Positions 30,163-30,363 of a stretch of DNA of 30,363 bases are shown here, in pieces. Positions within the stretch are counted from its first letter, which is position 1. Each line of letters starts with the position of its first letter. The notes below the pieces were generated by a model that saw nothing but the letters and a program-made list of their open reading frames with translations, searched no databases and was not told the DNA's origin. The translations under genes and the position numbers were made by a program. The DNA is from Chitinophagaceae bacterium UBA3430 (lineage in GTDB: Bacteria > Bacteroidota > Bacteroidia > Chitinophagales > Chitinophagaceae): the NCBI GenBank assembly GCA_002378975.1, contig DFST01000110.1, forward strand, positions 1 through 30,363. The letters run 5' to 3'.

Positions 30163-30363
30163 CTACTCAACACGCTCGTGTTTCATTTTTCCGTCCGGTC
30201 GAGATTTTGGTGAACGGATCGATGGAACTGGCCAGGCACGGAGTGCATCATCGTCGATTTGTGTATCGATCAGCTGCCTTATGTTTTCTTCCTTTAGATC
30301 AGCGTCGAGCCATTGACGGGCTTGGTCGTTGTTCAAAAACAGCGGCATGCGGTGTTTGTTGGG
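30163..30363 (-). CDS. C-terminal end of a probable SRAP (HMCES/YedK) abasic-site protein (cut by the window edge)
   Basis: The last 67 residues, PNKHRMPLFLNNDQARQWLD... to ...SPKSRPDGKMKHERVE, remain open to the right edge. KHRMPLFL followed by a WLD segment resembles the 'H-x-RMPxIL ... WLD' region of SOS-response-associated peptidase (SRAP) proteins. These crosslink to abasic sites in single-stranded DNA through Cys2. The catalytic N-terminus is outside the window, so the call rests on this tail alone. It converges with the PorP/SprF gene. Confidence 0.6.
   Translation of the reverse strand, partial: PNKHRMPLFLNNDQARQWLDADLKEENIRQLIDTQIDDDALRAWPVPSIRSPKSRPDGKMKHERVE

Overview
The window looks like a chromosomal segment of a Bacteroidota bacterium, most likely from the Chitinophagaceae/Sphingobacteriia side. 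The signs are a T9SS C-terminal sorting domain, a PorP/SprF protein, an H1-like SWIB protein, YceI, a YtxH/holin-like membrane trio, and many boxes matching the Bacteroidota -7 promoter consensus TAnnTTTG. I see no rRNA, tRNA, insertion sequence, phage or CRISPR array. Most of it reads as core genome.

Layout: (1) 1-3088, minus strand: uvrB followed by polA (cut by the left edge). (2) 3167-5449, plus: a secreted macroglobulin/plug-like protein, ending at a bidirectional terminator shared with the YceI gene. (3) 5495-7685, minus: recA with its own terminator, then a separate two-gene unit (membrane-anchored OB-fold protein + YceI). (4) 7686-8069: an AT-rich gap holding a truncated response-regulator receiver. 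(5) 8070-8711, minus: a PAP2-like membrane protein. (6) 8770-12293, plus: glucosaminidase, SGNH hydrolase-fold protein and MBOAT acyltransferase, a compact envelope-modification operon. (7) 12290-19725, minus: rpoN, DegT-type aminotransferase, GHL10 glycosidase-like protein, MarR regulator, radical SAM/SPASM protein and a T9SS-exported protein. (8) 20125-21183, minus: AI-2E family permease. (9) 21302-22141, plus: YtxH, holin-like and coiled-coil small proteins. (10) 22303-26827, plus: FIST sensor, multi-PAS histidine kinase and LuxR-type response regulator, a tightly coupled signalling cassette. (11) 26878-27288, minus: histone H1-like/SWIB protein. (12) 27466-30134, plus: TcdA/ThiF-like E1 protein, phosphoribosyltransferase, PorP/SprF. 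(13) the right edge cuts a probable SRAP (HMCES/YedK) gene on the minus strand.

The most interesting signals are regulatory. A 22-bp element around an inverted repeat ATGTT-nn-AACAT sits just upstream of the -7 box of the MarR gene. It recurs with 19 of 22 identical bases in the same place in front of the OB-fold/YceI unit about 10.5 kb away. This suggests a small MarR regulon with YceI as target. Second, several genes (polA, rpoN, GHL10, radical SAM, glucosaminidase) have a TAnnTTTG-like box ending only 4-7 nt before the start codon, which predicts leaderless or nearly leaderless mRNAs. Other points are the glucosaminidase-SGNH-MBOAT operon (possible peptidoglycan or glycan O-acetylation coupled to wall cleavage), the stand-alone FIST protein translationally coupled to a soluble five-PAS kinase, and short ~8-nt tandem repeats in two intergenic spots, one of which has run into the end of a coding region.
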